From Collinsella sp. (lineage in GTDB: Bacteria; Actinomycetota; Coriobacteriia; Coriobacteriales; Coriobacteriaceae): 25,102 nt of DNA. The translations under genes and the position numbers were made by a program. The notes beneath the pieces are model-generated. The model saw only the letters and a program-made list of their open reading frames with translations, had not been told where the DNA came from and ran no database searches. The DNA is taken from the NCBI GenBank assembly GCA_019424965.1, contig JAHYYL010000024.1, forward strand, positions 1 through 25,102, given 5' to 3'. Of the stretch, positions 6,810 through 14,518 are shown one piece after another; within the stretch, counting starts at the first letter, position 1, and each line of letters starts with the position of its first letter.

Positions 6810-7346
6810 ATGTCTAAGCGTTGGTACGTCGTTCACACTTACTCTGGATACGAGAACCGTGTTAAGTCCGATCTCGAGCATCGCATCGAGACCATGGGCA
6901 TGCAGGACCGTATCTTTGATATCGAGATTCCTATGGAGCGCGTCACCGAGATCAAAGAGGGTGGCAAGCGCGAGACCAAGGATTCCAAGATCTTCCCGGG
7001 TTATGTCCTGGTTCGCATGGAGATGGATGACGATGCTTGGACGTGTGTTCGCAACACGCCCGGCGTCACCGGTTTCCTGGGTGGCAATGGCAAGCCCGCT
7101 CCGCTTTCTCGCGACGAGTACAATAAGATGACTCGTCGTCCCGGTAAGGGCGATTCGCCCAAGCGCACCTCGGTTGATATTGAGGTCGGCACGTCCGTCC
7201 GCGTCACCGATGGTCCGCTTACCGACTTTGATGGCAAGGTCTCCGAGGTTAACACCGAGGCAGGCAAGCTCAAGGTCACGCTGATGATCTTTGGCCGCGA
7301 GACGCCGGTCGAGCTCGACTTTAACCAGGTCGCTGTCATCGCTTAA
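6810..7346 (+). CDS. nusG: transcription termination/antitermination factor NusG
   Basis: General transcription elongation factor that binds RNA polymerase and links it to the ribosome or Rho. The N-terminal NGN domain starts KRWYVVHTYSGYENRVK and includes FPGYVLVRMEMDD and the segment NTPGVTGFLGG. The C-terminal KOW domain (about 125-178) contains VRVTDGPLTDFDGKVSEV. The length of 178 residues is close to the family norm; there is no acidic actinomycete-type N-terminal extension. The ribosome site GAGGGG overlaps the end of secE, so the two genes are coupled. rplK follows after 120 bp. Confidence 0.97.
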   Translation: MSKRWYVVHTYSGYENRVKSDLEHRIETMGMQDRIFDIEIPMERVTEIKEGGKRETKDSKIFPGYVLVRMEMDDDAWTCVRNTPGVTGFLGGNGKPAPLSRDEYNKMTRRPGKGDSPKRTSVDIEVGTSVRVTDGPLTDFDGKVSEVNTEAGKLKVTLMIFGRETPVELDFNQVAVIA

Positions 7347-7466
7347 GTTTTCGTCCGTTCGCGCGAGCGTGCTTCTTCTGTGACTGCTCATCTCAGGAGT
7401 GCTTCTAACACGTGCGTGCTTACGATATAGCAAGTACTTCACACTCGTGATTCGAAAGGAATGACC

Positions 7467-7895
7467 ATGGCTGAGAAGAAGGTTGCCAACGTCATTAAGC
7501 TCCAGATTCCTGCTGGTGCAGCTAACCCCGCTCCTCCCGTCGGCCCCGCCCTGGGCGCTGCTGGCGTGAACATCATGCAGTTCTGCCAGGCCTTTAACGC
7601 CGAGACGCAGGACAAGAAGGGCGACATCATCCCCGTTGAGATCACTGTCTACGAGGATAAGTCCTTCTCCTTCATCACCAAGACCCCGCCGGCGGCTCAC
7701 CTCATCAAGAAGGAGCTGAACCTCAAGTCTGGTTCCGCTAAGCCCCAGGCCGACAAGGTTGGTCAGCTCTCCCAGGAGCAGCTCACCAAGATCGCCGAGA
7801 TCAAGATGCCGGACCTCAATGCCAACGACATTGACGCCGCCAAGAAGATCATCGCCGGTACCGCCCGTTCCATGGGCGTCACCATCGCTGAGTAG
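7467..7895 (+). CDS. rplK: 50S ribosomal protein L11
   Basis: Ribosomal protein of the GTPase-associated centre, binding 23S rRNA near the factor-binding site. The 142-residue protein begins MAEKKVANVIKLQIPAGAANPAPPVGPALG, the signature N-terminal domain with its proline-rich linker. It ends in the rRNA-binding domain (KIAEIKMPDLNANDIDAAKKIIAGTARSMG). An in-frame ATG lies 6 bp upstream, but the AAAGGA ribosome site touches that codon and is ideally placed (6 nt) for the start given here. It begins a pair with rplA, which follows after 117 bp containing two hairpins. Confidence 0.97.
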   Translation: MAEKKVANVIKLQIPAGAANPAPPVGPALGAAGVNIMQFCQAFNAETQDKKGDIIPVEITVYEDKSFSFITKTPPAAHLIKKELNLKSGSAKPQADKVGQLSQEQLTKIAEIKMPDLNANDIDAAKKIIAGTARSMGVTIAE

Positions 7896-7913
7896 CGATT
7901 TCTTTTGGTAACG

Positions 7914-7962
7914 ACGGGTGCTCCAACCGGGGCGCCCGTTAAATGTGTGCAATAGGGCACAC
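7914..7962 (+). promoter_or_regulatory. two hairpins in the rplK-rplA gap
   Basis: The first is 7914-7924 paired with 7929-7939 (ACGGGTGCTCC/GGGGCGCCCGT, with two G-T pairs), with an AACC loop. The second is GTGTGC/GCACAC at 7945-7950 and 7957-7962. No T-tract follows either one. In other bacteria L1 represses the L11-L1 message by binding an mRNA mimic of its rRNA site. Whether these hairpins serve that role is unproven. Confidence 0.4.
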
Positions 7963-8012
7963 GATACGATGTGGGAGGGCACGCGCCCGTTTAACCACAG
8001 GAGGTAATGCAC

Positions 8013-8720
8013 ATGGCTAAGCATGGTAAGAGCTATAACGCCGCTGCCGAGAAGATCGACCGCGCCACGCTCTACACCCCCCTTCAGGCTGCCAAGCTCA
8101 TCAAGGAGCTCGACACCGCCAAGTTCGACGAGACCGTCGAGGCCCACTTCCGTCTGGGCGTCGATACTCGTAAGGCCGACCAGAACATCCGCGGCTCCAT
8201 CTCCCTGCCCCACGGCACCGGCAAGACCATTCGTGTTGCCGTCTTCGCCGAGGGCGAGAAGGCCCGCGAGGCCGAGGCTGCCGGCGCCGACATCATCGGT
8301 TCCGACGAGCTCGTCGCCCAGATCCAGAAGGGCGAGATCAACTTCGACGCCGCTATCGCTACGCCGAACATGATGGCCAAGGTTGGCCGCATCGGTAAGA
8401 TCCTTGGTCCCCGTGGCCTCATGCCGAACCCTAAGCTCGGCACCGTGACCATGGACGTCGCCAAGATGGTCTCCGAGCTCAAGGCCGGCCGCGTTGAGTA
8501 TCGCGCCGACCGCTACGGCATCTGCCACGTGCCCCTGGGCAAGAAGTCCTTCTCCGAGCAGCAGCTCGTCGAGAACTACGCTGCACTGTACACCGAGATC
8601 CTGCGCGTCAAGCCCTCTTCTGCTAAGGGCAAGTACGTTAAGTCCATCTCCGTGTCTTCCACCATGGGCCCTGGCATCAAGGTTGATCCCGCTATCCAGC
8701 GCGACTTCCTGGCTGAGTAA
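8013..8720 (+). CDS. rplA: 50S ribosomal protein L1
   Basis: Ribosomal protein of the L1 stalk, which helps release deacylated tRNA, and in many bacteria the translational repressor of its own operon. The 235-residue protein begins MAKHGKSYNAAAEKIDR and carries the family signature GRIGKILGPRGLMPNPKLGTV. The start is chosen for the CAGGAGGT site ending 7 nt before it; an in-frame ATG 6 bp upstream overlaps that site. A strong terminator follows and then a convergent gene, so rplJ and rplL, which follow rplA in most bacteria, are not linked here. Confidence 0.97.
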   Translation: MAKHGKSYNAAAEKIDRATLYTPLQAAKLIKELDTAKFDETVEAHFRLGVDTRKADQNIRGSISLPHGTGKTIRVAVFAEGEKAREAEAAGADIIGSDELVAQIQKGEINFDAAIATPNMMAKVGRIGKILGPRGLMPNPKLGTVTMDVAKMVSELKAGRVEYRADRYGICHVPLGKKSFSEQQLVENYAALYTEILRVKPSSAKGKYVKSISVSSTMGPGIKVDPAIQRDFLAE

Positions 8721-8756
8721 CTTTTAGTTACTGCCTGAGCAAAGCAAGCATTGCTA

Positions 8757-8795
8757 AAGAAACCCGGTTCTGTCTCGTGCAGGACCGGGTTTCTT
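8757..8795 (+). terminator. intrinsic terminator of rplA
   Basis: AAGAAACCCGGT (8757-8768) pairs perfectly with ACCGGGTTTCTT (8784-8795) around a 15-nt loop. The T-rich end of the right arm acts as the release tract. It ends the ribosomal block. Confidence 0.88.
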
Positions 8796-8808
8796 GCTAT
8801 CGCGTTAA

Positions 8809-8848
8809 AACTACCTCAAAGGGGACAGTGCCCCCCTTTGAGGTAGTT
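8809..8848. repeat. REP-like palindrome, copy 1 (variant stem)
   Basis: Perfect 16-bp arms AACTACCTCAAAGGGG (8809-8824) and CCCCTTTGAGGTAGTT (8833-8848) flank an 8-nt loop. The core CAAAGGGGACAG matches copies 2 and 3 read on the minus strand, but the outer stem is different and still fully self-complementary. Its last two bases are part of the TAA stop of the metallophosphoesterase. Read on the minus strand the stem is followed by TTTT, so it can also serve as that gene's terminator. Confidence 0.8.
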
Positions 8849-9557
8849 ACCAGGGTGTTCTAGCGGTTGAGGACTCGATAGCCTCGTGGCGCTTGAGCTC
8901 GCGGCGCATGGTTTGCGAATTGAGCCAGGCTGCCTGCCAGCCACGGATGGGGTAACGCGTCTGGTCGAGCTCAAACTGCGTATAGCCGCTGGCGTTGATG
9001 ATCGTTGCCCCGCATGCATGCTGACGCTCACGTTGAAAGTCGCGACCATAGCATTGGTGCACATGCCCGTGCACCATGTAGTCGGGGTTCCAGGACTCGA
9101 GCGCCGTGTTAAAGCATTCGAATCCTTGATGTGGTAGATCGTCCAAATCGCCCGCGCCGGCGGCGGGCGCGTGGGTGAGCAAGATGTCGCAGCCGCCGAC
9201 CATCCTCACTTTGCGGGACAGCTTGCGCATGCGCTTGGCCATCTCGCGCTCGGTGTACATGTTGGCGCCATCTCGGTAGCGCATGGAACCGCCCAGACCC
9301 GCAATGCGAATACCTCGGTACACATATACGCTGTCCTCAACACAAATGCACCCGCCCGGTGCATGGCGCGCGTAGCGGTCGTCGTGGTTGCCACGAACGT
9401 ACACAAGCGGTTTGTTGATGACAGTGACCAAAAACTCAAGATAGTCCGGATCCAGGTCGCCTGCGGATAGAATCAGGTCGACACCCTCAAAGCGTTCTTT
9501 GCGAAAGCACTCCCAAAGGCATCGTTCTTCGGTATCGGCTATGGCAAGGATTTTCAT
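8847..9557 (-). CDS. calcineurin-like metallophosphoesterase
   Basis: Cytosolic metal-dependent phosphoesterase or phosphodiesterase; substrate unknown. The 236-residue protein shows most of the metal-binding blocks of the family: Asp8, GD (33-34), GNHD (56-59), THAP with His129, and GHVH (164-167). The first block, normally DxH, reads D-T-E here, so one metal ligand position is altered. No signal peptide or membrane segment is seen. Its ATG overlaps the stop of the upstream ParB-like/BMP gene in an ATGA junction, so the two are translationally coupled and probably work together. The stop codon lies partly in a palindromic repeat that probably also ends transcription. Confidence 0.85.
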   Translation of the reverse strand: MKILAIADTEERCLWECFRKERFEGVDLILSAGDLDPDYLEFLVTVINKPLVYVRGNHDDRYARHAPGGCICVEDSVYVYRGIRIAGLGGSMRYRDGANMYTEREMAKRMRKLSRKVRMVGGCDILLTHAPAAGAGDLDDLPHQGFECFNTALESWNPDYMVHGHVHQCYGRDFQRERQHACGATIINASGYTQFELDQTRYPIRGWQAAWLNSQTMRRELKRHEAIESSTARTPW

Positions 9558-11470
9558 AGGGCGCGGACCTTCGGCTCATCGTCGGGCTGCGGAATGGTGC
9601 CCACCACGTTGTCTGCCAGCCAGTCCATCTCGACGATTTGCGTGCTCGGCAGTGGGGGAAAGCCTTCGATCTGCACCACGCCGTCTTGGCTATGGAGCTC
9701 GCCGCCAAATGGATTGATGGAGCCCTCGACAATGCCATTGCGCAGTAGCTGAACGAGCTTGCGCGTCTGATAGGGCAGGCCTGGAGCGTAGCGAATATCG
9801 ATAACGCCCGAACTCATGCCATACCAGTAGTTGACGGCGCGAACCTGGCTGTCGTCACTGGTCTCATCCCAGGTGCCATGCAGCAGGCTTCGCACGATAA
9901 GCTCGTAGTAACGGCCCCAGTTCCATACCGGCATGGCAATGCCGGCAACCTTGCCATCGACCAAGCGGTGGAGTCCGTAGGCCGTGGGGTCTTCGAGCGG
10001 CTTTGACATGTCGGCGCCGGACATGACGCTTACGCCTTCGCGGCACATGCCCTCGGCAAGGCCACCGGCGGGCACATCGCCCCAGGTCAGGATAATTTGC
10101 GCACGGGGATCGAGTAGCGAGGCTCCAATCGCAAAGGCGTTGATCTCGCTGAGTGCGCCCGAGGCGAAGACCGACGCGTGGTAACCGATGCGGTGGTTGT
10201 CCGCCATGCTGGCGGCAAGGGCGCCCAGGAGGAACTTGGCCTCGTACATCTTGCCAAAGTACGAACGGACGCTTTGGTGGGGAAGGCCGATAGAGCAGTT
10301 GAGGAACCGAACCTGGGGATACTCAACGGCAGCCCTGAGCGTGTATTCCATCAGGCGGTGCGAGGTCGAGAAGATGACGCTGTCTCCATGTTTGACAGCC
10401 GTTTCCACGGCGGCGTAGAACACGTCCGGATCGTGGCAGTCCTCGAACGCCTCGGTGCGCACGATACCGCCAAAGTGCTCATCGAGATACTGACGCCCTT
10501 GGTCGTGCAGGCTGTCCCAGCTCGACGTCGCACAGGGGAACTCATGGATAAAGGCGATGCGCAGGGGATTGGCCGCCGAATAGACGGTCTTGCCCATAAA
10601 GAAGTTGAGCACGCCGGAGGTGGACTTGGCGGGCGACTCTTCCTCATCGACGCTCGGTGCTTCGACAAGATCGACCTTGTCCTCGTTATTCTTGCCGGCA
10701 ATGACCAGCTCACGCCAAATCTTACACAGGCGGTTTACGACGATATCCGTCGGCGTATCCAGCAGGCGGTCCTGGTTGTACACATTGAGGTAGACGAGCA
10801 TGGCGTCTGCGGGCGTAATGTCCAGGTGGTCGCCGCCCGCGCGAAAGTAGGCGCGCTTAAAGAGTAGGAAGGTGTGGCGCAGGTAGTCGACCTTTTTCTG
10901 CGGCCATTTTTCGATAAGGTCCTGACCGAGCATCTTGGCGAGCGTCTCGTAGCTTCCCTCGCGCGAGAACTCGATCTCGTATAGGGGGCAGACGCGCCAA
11001 AACGCGCAGAACTCACCGTACAGGCGGCTTTCGACGGAATCCCACGTGCCGGGGTAGAGACGGGTGACCTTGGCCGAAACCGTCGGGGCGTCCAGGAATT
11101 TGAGGACACTGACGCGCTTGTTGCCCTCTTGGACGTAAAACCGATGCATGAACTCGGTGACGATGACGGGATCGCGATAGCCCTCGGTCACCTGGATGTC
11201 GTAGAGGTTGGACCACTTGCGGGCGAACTCCGTGCTAAACGGCAGCAAGGGCATAAAGTTGCATGAAAAGGCCGACTGACGGCCCTTGGTAACCGTGCCG
11301 ACGACCATTTCGAGCGGAATGTCTCTCAGGCCGACATTCTCTCGCTGGCCCAAGGGGAGCTGGGCAACCAAGCTATCGAGGTCCGTAAGGTACGGATGCT
11401 CGCTTTGACTAATGGCGCGTCGACGTCCTTGCTCGCCGCGCTTGCGTGCTTGACGATAGGCCTCTTCCAT
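9554..11470 (-). CDS. ParB-like domain fused to BMP/PnrA-type ligand-binding domain
   Basis: A 638-residue protein of unknown role. Residues about 45-140 look like a ParB/sulfiredoxin-type fold, with IPLEMVVGTVTKGR and EGNKRVSVLKFL (115-126), which recalls the ParB G-E-R-R box. A helical middle part (about 175-260) and an acidic linker (265-285) follow. From about residue 301 the protein resembles BMP-family periplasmic binding proteins (PnrA/Med), which bind nucleosides: RIAFIHEFP, then YEAKFLLGALAASMADNHRIGY near 428. There is no signal peptide, lipobox or membrane segment, so it should be cytosolic and not a transporter subunit. The ATG has AAGGGAGC 7 nt upstream. The coupled phosphoesterase follows. 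I recall similar proteins in clostridia, annotated only as BMP family. Confidence 0.8.
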   Translation of the reverse strand: MEEAYRQARKRGEQGRRRAISQSEHPYLTDLDSLVAQLPLGQRENVGLRDIPLEMVVGTVTKGRQSAFSCNFMPLLPFSTEFARKWSNLYDIQVTEGYRDPVIVTEFMHRFYVQEGNKRVSVLKFLDAPTVSAKVTRLYPGTWDSVESRLYGEFCAFWRVCPLYEIEFSREGSYETLAKMLGQDLIEKWPQKKVDYLRHTFLLFKRAYFRAGGDHLDITPADAMLVYLNVYNQDRLLDTPTDIVVNRLCKIWRELVIAGKNNEDKVDLVEAPSVDEEESPAKSTSGVLNFFMGKTVYSAANPLRIAFIHEFPCATSSWDSLHDQGRQYLDEHFGGIVRTEAFEDCHDPDVFYAAVETAVKHGDSVIFSTSHRLMEYTLRAAVEYPQVRFLNCSIGLPHQSVRSYFGKMYEAKFLLGALAASMADNHRIGYHASVFASGALSEINAFAIGASLLDPRAQIILTWGDVPAGGLAEGMCREGVSVMSGADMSKPLEDPTAYGLHRLVDGKVAGIAMPVWNWGRYYELIVRSLLHGTWDETSDDSQVRAVNYWYGMSSGVIDIRYAPGLPYQTRKLVQLLRNGIVEGSINPFGGELHSQDGVVQIEGFPPLPSTQIVEMDWLADNVVGTIPQPDDEPKVRAL

Positions 11471-11524
11471 AGTTTTGCTCCCTTAGTCGTTTAAACAACT
11501 ATATGAACCATGGTACCACGAATG

Positions 11525-11564
11525 AAAACCACCACAAAGGTGCCTGTCCCCTTTGTGGTGGTTT
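11525..11564. repeat. REP-like palindrome, copy 2
   Basis: 15-bp perfect arms (11526-11540 and 11550-11564) flank TGCCTGTCC. The 40 bases are identical to copy 3 at 14519-14558. Its last two bases belong to the TAA stop of the MscS-type gene. On the minus strand the stem is followed by TTTTCATT, so it can double as that gene's terminator. Confidence 0.85.
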
Positions 11565-12330
11565 AGGCGATGATGGGGGCGATGGCGCGAATGCAGGCGT
11601 CGGCCGCCGTGAAAGTGGTGCTGTCGTCGCTGACGATAAAGATGATCTTGCCCTTAATGCCAAAGTCGCCGATCTCGCTAAAGAGCACGTAGGGCTCCTT
11701 GTCAAAGCTCGAGATGGGAAGCACGGCGGCCTTGGTGGCGCTGGTCAGCTCGTCTGCCAGCGCGTCGAGCGAGGCCCACTTGGATGTGTCCTTTACGGCA
11801 ACGGGCACAGCCACACGCCCAAAGGGCATGAGATGCACGAGCGTGTTCTTGGAGATATTTGAGTTGGGGACGATGATGGTCTGCCCGCAGGCGTCCTCGA
11901 TGGTCGTATGACGCCAGGTGATGTCCTGGACCACGCCCGACACGCCACCGACTTCGATATTGTCGCCGGGCTTGATGATGCCCATAAAGGTTACCTGCAT
12001 GCCGCCGATAAGGTTTGAGAGCGTGTCCTGAAAGCCGAGCGAGATGGCGATGCCGCCGACGCCAAGAGCGGCGACGAGGGCGTTTGCGTTAATGCCAAAG
12101 CAGTTGTCGAGGATAAAGCTGCCGCCGATCATCCAGATGACGGCGCGCGCAATGTTGATGAAGATACTCGATGCCGGAAGCGGGTTGTCGTCGCGGTTGA
12201 GCAGGTGGCGCAGGGTCTTGGATACGACCTTGGTGGCGATGGCGGTGCCTATTACCAAGATGCCGGCCCAGATGATGTTGTGGACCCACCGTTGTTCAAA
12301 GAAATGAAGAATCGGTTCAAACAATTCCAT
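11563..12330 (-). CDS. MscS-type small-conductance mechanosensitive channel
   Basis: Membrane channel that opens under membrane tension and releases solutes during osmotic downshock. The 255-residue protein has three predicted membrane helices (about 17-35, 55-75 and 83-115). The pore helix contains the Ala/Gly-rich ALGVGGIAISLGFQDTLSNLIGG, characteristic of MscS TM3. A beta domain follows (IKPGDNIEVGGVSGVVQDITWRHTTIED and IIVPNSNI), the usual MscS middle domain, then a short C-terminal alpha/beta domain. The ATG has AGGAGG upstream. It lies alone between a terminator and a palindromic repeat, the latter forming part of its stop codon. Confidence 0.93.
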   Translation of the reverse strand: MELFEPILHFFEQRWVHNIIWAGILVIGTAIATKVVSKTLRHLLNRDDNPLPASSIFINIARAVIWMIGGSFILDNCFGINANALVAALGVGGIAISLGFQDTLSNLIGGMQVTFMGIIKPGDNIEVGGVSGVVQDITWRHTTIEDACGQTIIVPNSNISKNTLVHLMPFGRVAVPVAVKDTSKWASLDALADELTSATKAAVLPISSFDKEPYVLFSEIGDFGIKGKIIFIVSDDSTTFTAADACIRAIAPIIA

Positions 12331-12373
12331 GTTGGGAAAACCTCCTCATGATCGTCCAACCATGATACCCACC

Positions 12374-12407
12374 AAAAGCCCGTCCGATCACATTCGGACG
12401 GGCTTTT
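12374..12407 (-). terminator. intrinsic terminator downstream of 5'-nucleotidase
   Basis: AAAAGCCCGTCCGA (12374-12387) pairs perfectly with TCGGACGGGCTTTT (12394-12407) around a 6-nt loop. Read on the minus strand it follows the 5'-nucleotidase gene and ends in TTTT. Because both ends are A/T tracts it could work in either direction. Confidence 0.9.
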
Positions 12408-12458
12408 GCGCTCGATATAAGGTTTGTACGGCGGGGCTGCAAGGCCCGGCGGTGTAGC

Positions 12459-14495
12459 TTAGCGGCGGCGCTTCCAGATAATGCCGAGAACGATGATGAC
12501 GATGCCGCCGATAAGGCATGCGCCGACCACGGTCGGCGTACGGTCTCCCGTTGCGGCAAGCTTACCGGCCGTCTTCTTGGTGGTGATCTGCGTGGTCGTC
12601 GTGCCGGGTTTGGGTGAGGGCTCAGGCGTTGGGGTCGGATGGGGTGCGGGGCTCTCAGCGGAGCTAAAGCTGATGGTGCCCGCGAGCGAGGCCACCTTGT
12701 GCTCCCAGTCGTCCTGCCCGATCAATGCCCTCAGCGCTGCCTCGCACGTACCCCACTCGGTGAGCTTCTTGGCGTTTGCGAAGGTGGGGAAGTCGGTCGT
12801 GTTGGTGATGATGTAGTTGTTGGTGGCGACGGTATAGGTCTTGGCGGGGTCGAGCGTGCTGCCGTCTTTGGTGAGCGTGGCACTCACGATGCGCTTGCCT
12901 TCAGACTGCGTCCAGTCGATTGTTACGTTGATGCCGCCAAAGGAAAGAACGCTGCCGGAGTCGTCGGGCCACTTGTACATGTCTTGGGCTTCCTGCTCGG
13001 TGTGGCCGGCTGCGACGTAGGCTTGTTGAAGTTCGTAGCTGTCATTGCATTTGTCGCTAATTTCCAACGAGTGCTCAAGCGCTGCGAGGAAGTCCGCGCC
13101 GGTCATGGTCCAGGTCTCCAAGGTGTTGCCGTAGGGCGAGATGGCGATGACGTCGCCGGCGGTCACGTTTCCCGCCGCGATGCCGCCGCGGATGCCGCCA
13201 GCGTTCTCAATAGCAAGGTCCGCGCTCGTCAGGCCAGGGTCCGCGCCCGTCAGGGAAAGATAGGAGCCGCAAATCACGTGGCCGATGGTCTGGGCCTTGG
13301 TGGTATCGCCTTCCTTGCTGGGGCGCAGATCGGTGGTGCGCACCATCTCCCAGCCATGCGTACCCGCGGCGTCCTCGCCGTAGAAATAGTTGGTGGAGGA
13401 TGTGCCGAGCACCTTGTTCGATTCGCTTTCAAAGGCATCGTCGAGTGGCTTGATTTTGTTGTTGCGAACCTCGTCAAGGATGTTCTGGTTGTTAGAGTCT
13501 GCCAAAAGGTCGTCGACGTCCTTGGCGGTGTAGAGCTTCTCGTCGCTGTCGCCTGCGGAGACCGTCACCATGTCGTCGTTGGTGGTTTCGGTACCCCTGG
13601 TGTCGTACTCATAGGGAATGGAAAGCAGACCAACCTCGGCAAAGGCGCTGCCTGCCTCGACGACGCGGACCGGCTTGCCGTCGGCCCCCGTCACGTTTTC
13701 GTCTAAGTTGATGTGCTCGTGGCCCGCGACCAGTGTATCGACCCCAACGAGCTTTGCGGCAAAGGTCTTGGCGTTGAGCGTGTGCGCGATGCAGACGATA
13801 ACGTTGCAGCCCTCATCCTCGCGCAGTCGCTTGGCCTCGGCATTGATGGCGTCCGCCGCACCCGAGAACGACGTGCCCGCGACCAGGTCCGCGCGTAGCG
13901 AGGAGCCCAGCGACTCATCCATGGCTCCGACGACGCCGACCTTAATCTTGTAGTTAAACGTGGGGCTGCCCTCGCCGTCCTTCCAAGTGCGATTGAGCGT
14001 CTTGGTGATGCTCGAGCTCCATACGCCGTTCGAGGACGTTGCATTCGCGCAGAGCATGGCGAAAGGTGTACTGGTGGCACCATTGCCGGCCATCGTGCGA
14101 AGCTTGTCCGCGCCGTAGCTCCAGTCATGGTTGCCCGGTGTGGTCGCGTCGTAGCCGTTTGCGTAGAAGGTGTTCATGAGTTCGGCGATGCTCTTGCCCT
14201 CGCTCATGGTGGCAAAGGACTGCCCGTGGAAGGTGTCGCCTGCATCGAGCAGAAAGTCGGGGGCGTTGCTTTGAGCGCTATAGAGAACCGCCAGCCCGTC
14301 AAAGCCAATGGTGCCCGTGCCCTTGCTTGCGTTGTAGCTGTACTTGTAGCTGCCGTGGATGTCGTTGGTGTGCATGACGGTTACGGCGCCGTCAATAGCG
14401 GCGGGCAGGTTCCCCGCGAAAGCGAGGCTTGGGATGCCTGTGAGCGCGCCGGCAAACAACGCGGCAGCTAACGCAAGGCGGGGGAGTCTTTTCAT
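12459..14495 (-). CDS. secreted, wall-anchored 5'-nucleotidase family protein
   Basis: Extracellular metallophosphatase of the UshA/5'-nucleotidase family, expected to remove phosphate from nucleotides outside the cell. The 678-residue protein begins with a Sec signal peptide (cleavage likely after AFA, residue 27). The catalytic metallophosphoesterase domain has MHTNDIHG (41-48), GNHDWSYG and AGHEHINL. The 5'-nucleotidase C-terminal domain contains NAGGIRGGI, AISPYGNTLETWTMTG and TYTVATNNYI. A Pro/Thr-rich spacer, then LAATG (about 646-650), a hydrophobic segment and KRRR form a sortase signal of the LAxTG type. The start used has AAGGAG 6 nt upstream. A longer frame would begin with TTG inside the repeat at 14519-14559 and is unlikely. 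Confidence 0.92.
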   Translation of the reverse strand: MKRLPRLALAAALFAGALTGIPSLAFAGNLPAAIDGAVTVMHTNDIHGSYKYSYNASKGTGTIGFDGLAVLYSAQSNAPDFLLDAGDTFHGQSFATMSEGKSIAELMNTFYANGYDATTPGNHDWSYGADKLRTMAGNGATSTPFAMLCANATSSNGVWSSSITKTLNRTWKDGEGSPTFNYKIKVGVVGAMDESLGSSLRADLVAGTSFSGAADAINAEAKRLREDEGCNVIVCIAHTLNAKTFAAKLVGVDTLVAGHEHINLDENVTGADGKPVRVVEAGSAFAEVGLLSIPYEYDTRGTETTNDDMVTVSAGDSDEKLYTAKDVDDLLADSNNQNILDEVRNNKIKPLDDAFESESNKVLGTSSTNYFYGEDAAGTHGWEMVRTTDLRPSKEGDTTKAQTIGHVICGSYLSLTGADPGLTSADLAIENAGGIRGGIAAGNVTAGDVIAISPYGNTLETWTMTGADFLAALEHSLEISDKCNDSYELQQAYVAAGHTEQEAQDMYKWPDDSGSVLSFGGINVTIDWTQSEGKRIVSATLTKDGSTLDPAKTYTVATNNYIITNTTDFPTFANAKKLTEWGTCEAALRALIGQDDWEHKVASLAGTISFSSAESPAPHPTPTPEPSPKPGTTTTQITTKKTAGKLAATGDRTPTVVGACLIGGIVIIVLGIIWKRRR

Positions 14496-14518
14496 GGCTG
14501 TCTCCTTACTCTTTAATA

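Noticed and set aside
6423..8528. 701-codon minus-strand frame opposite secE-nusG-rplK-rplA
   Set aside because: It runs across four certain plus-strand genes and their gaps, and its composition is the Leu/Gly/Asp-rich pattern of an antisense shadow.
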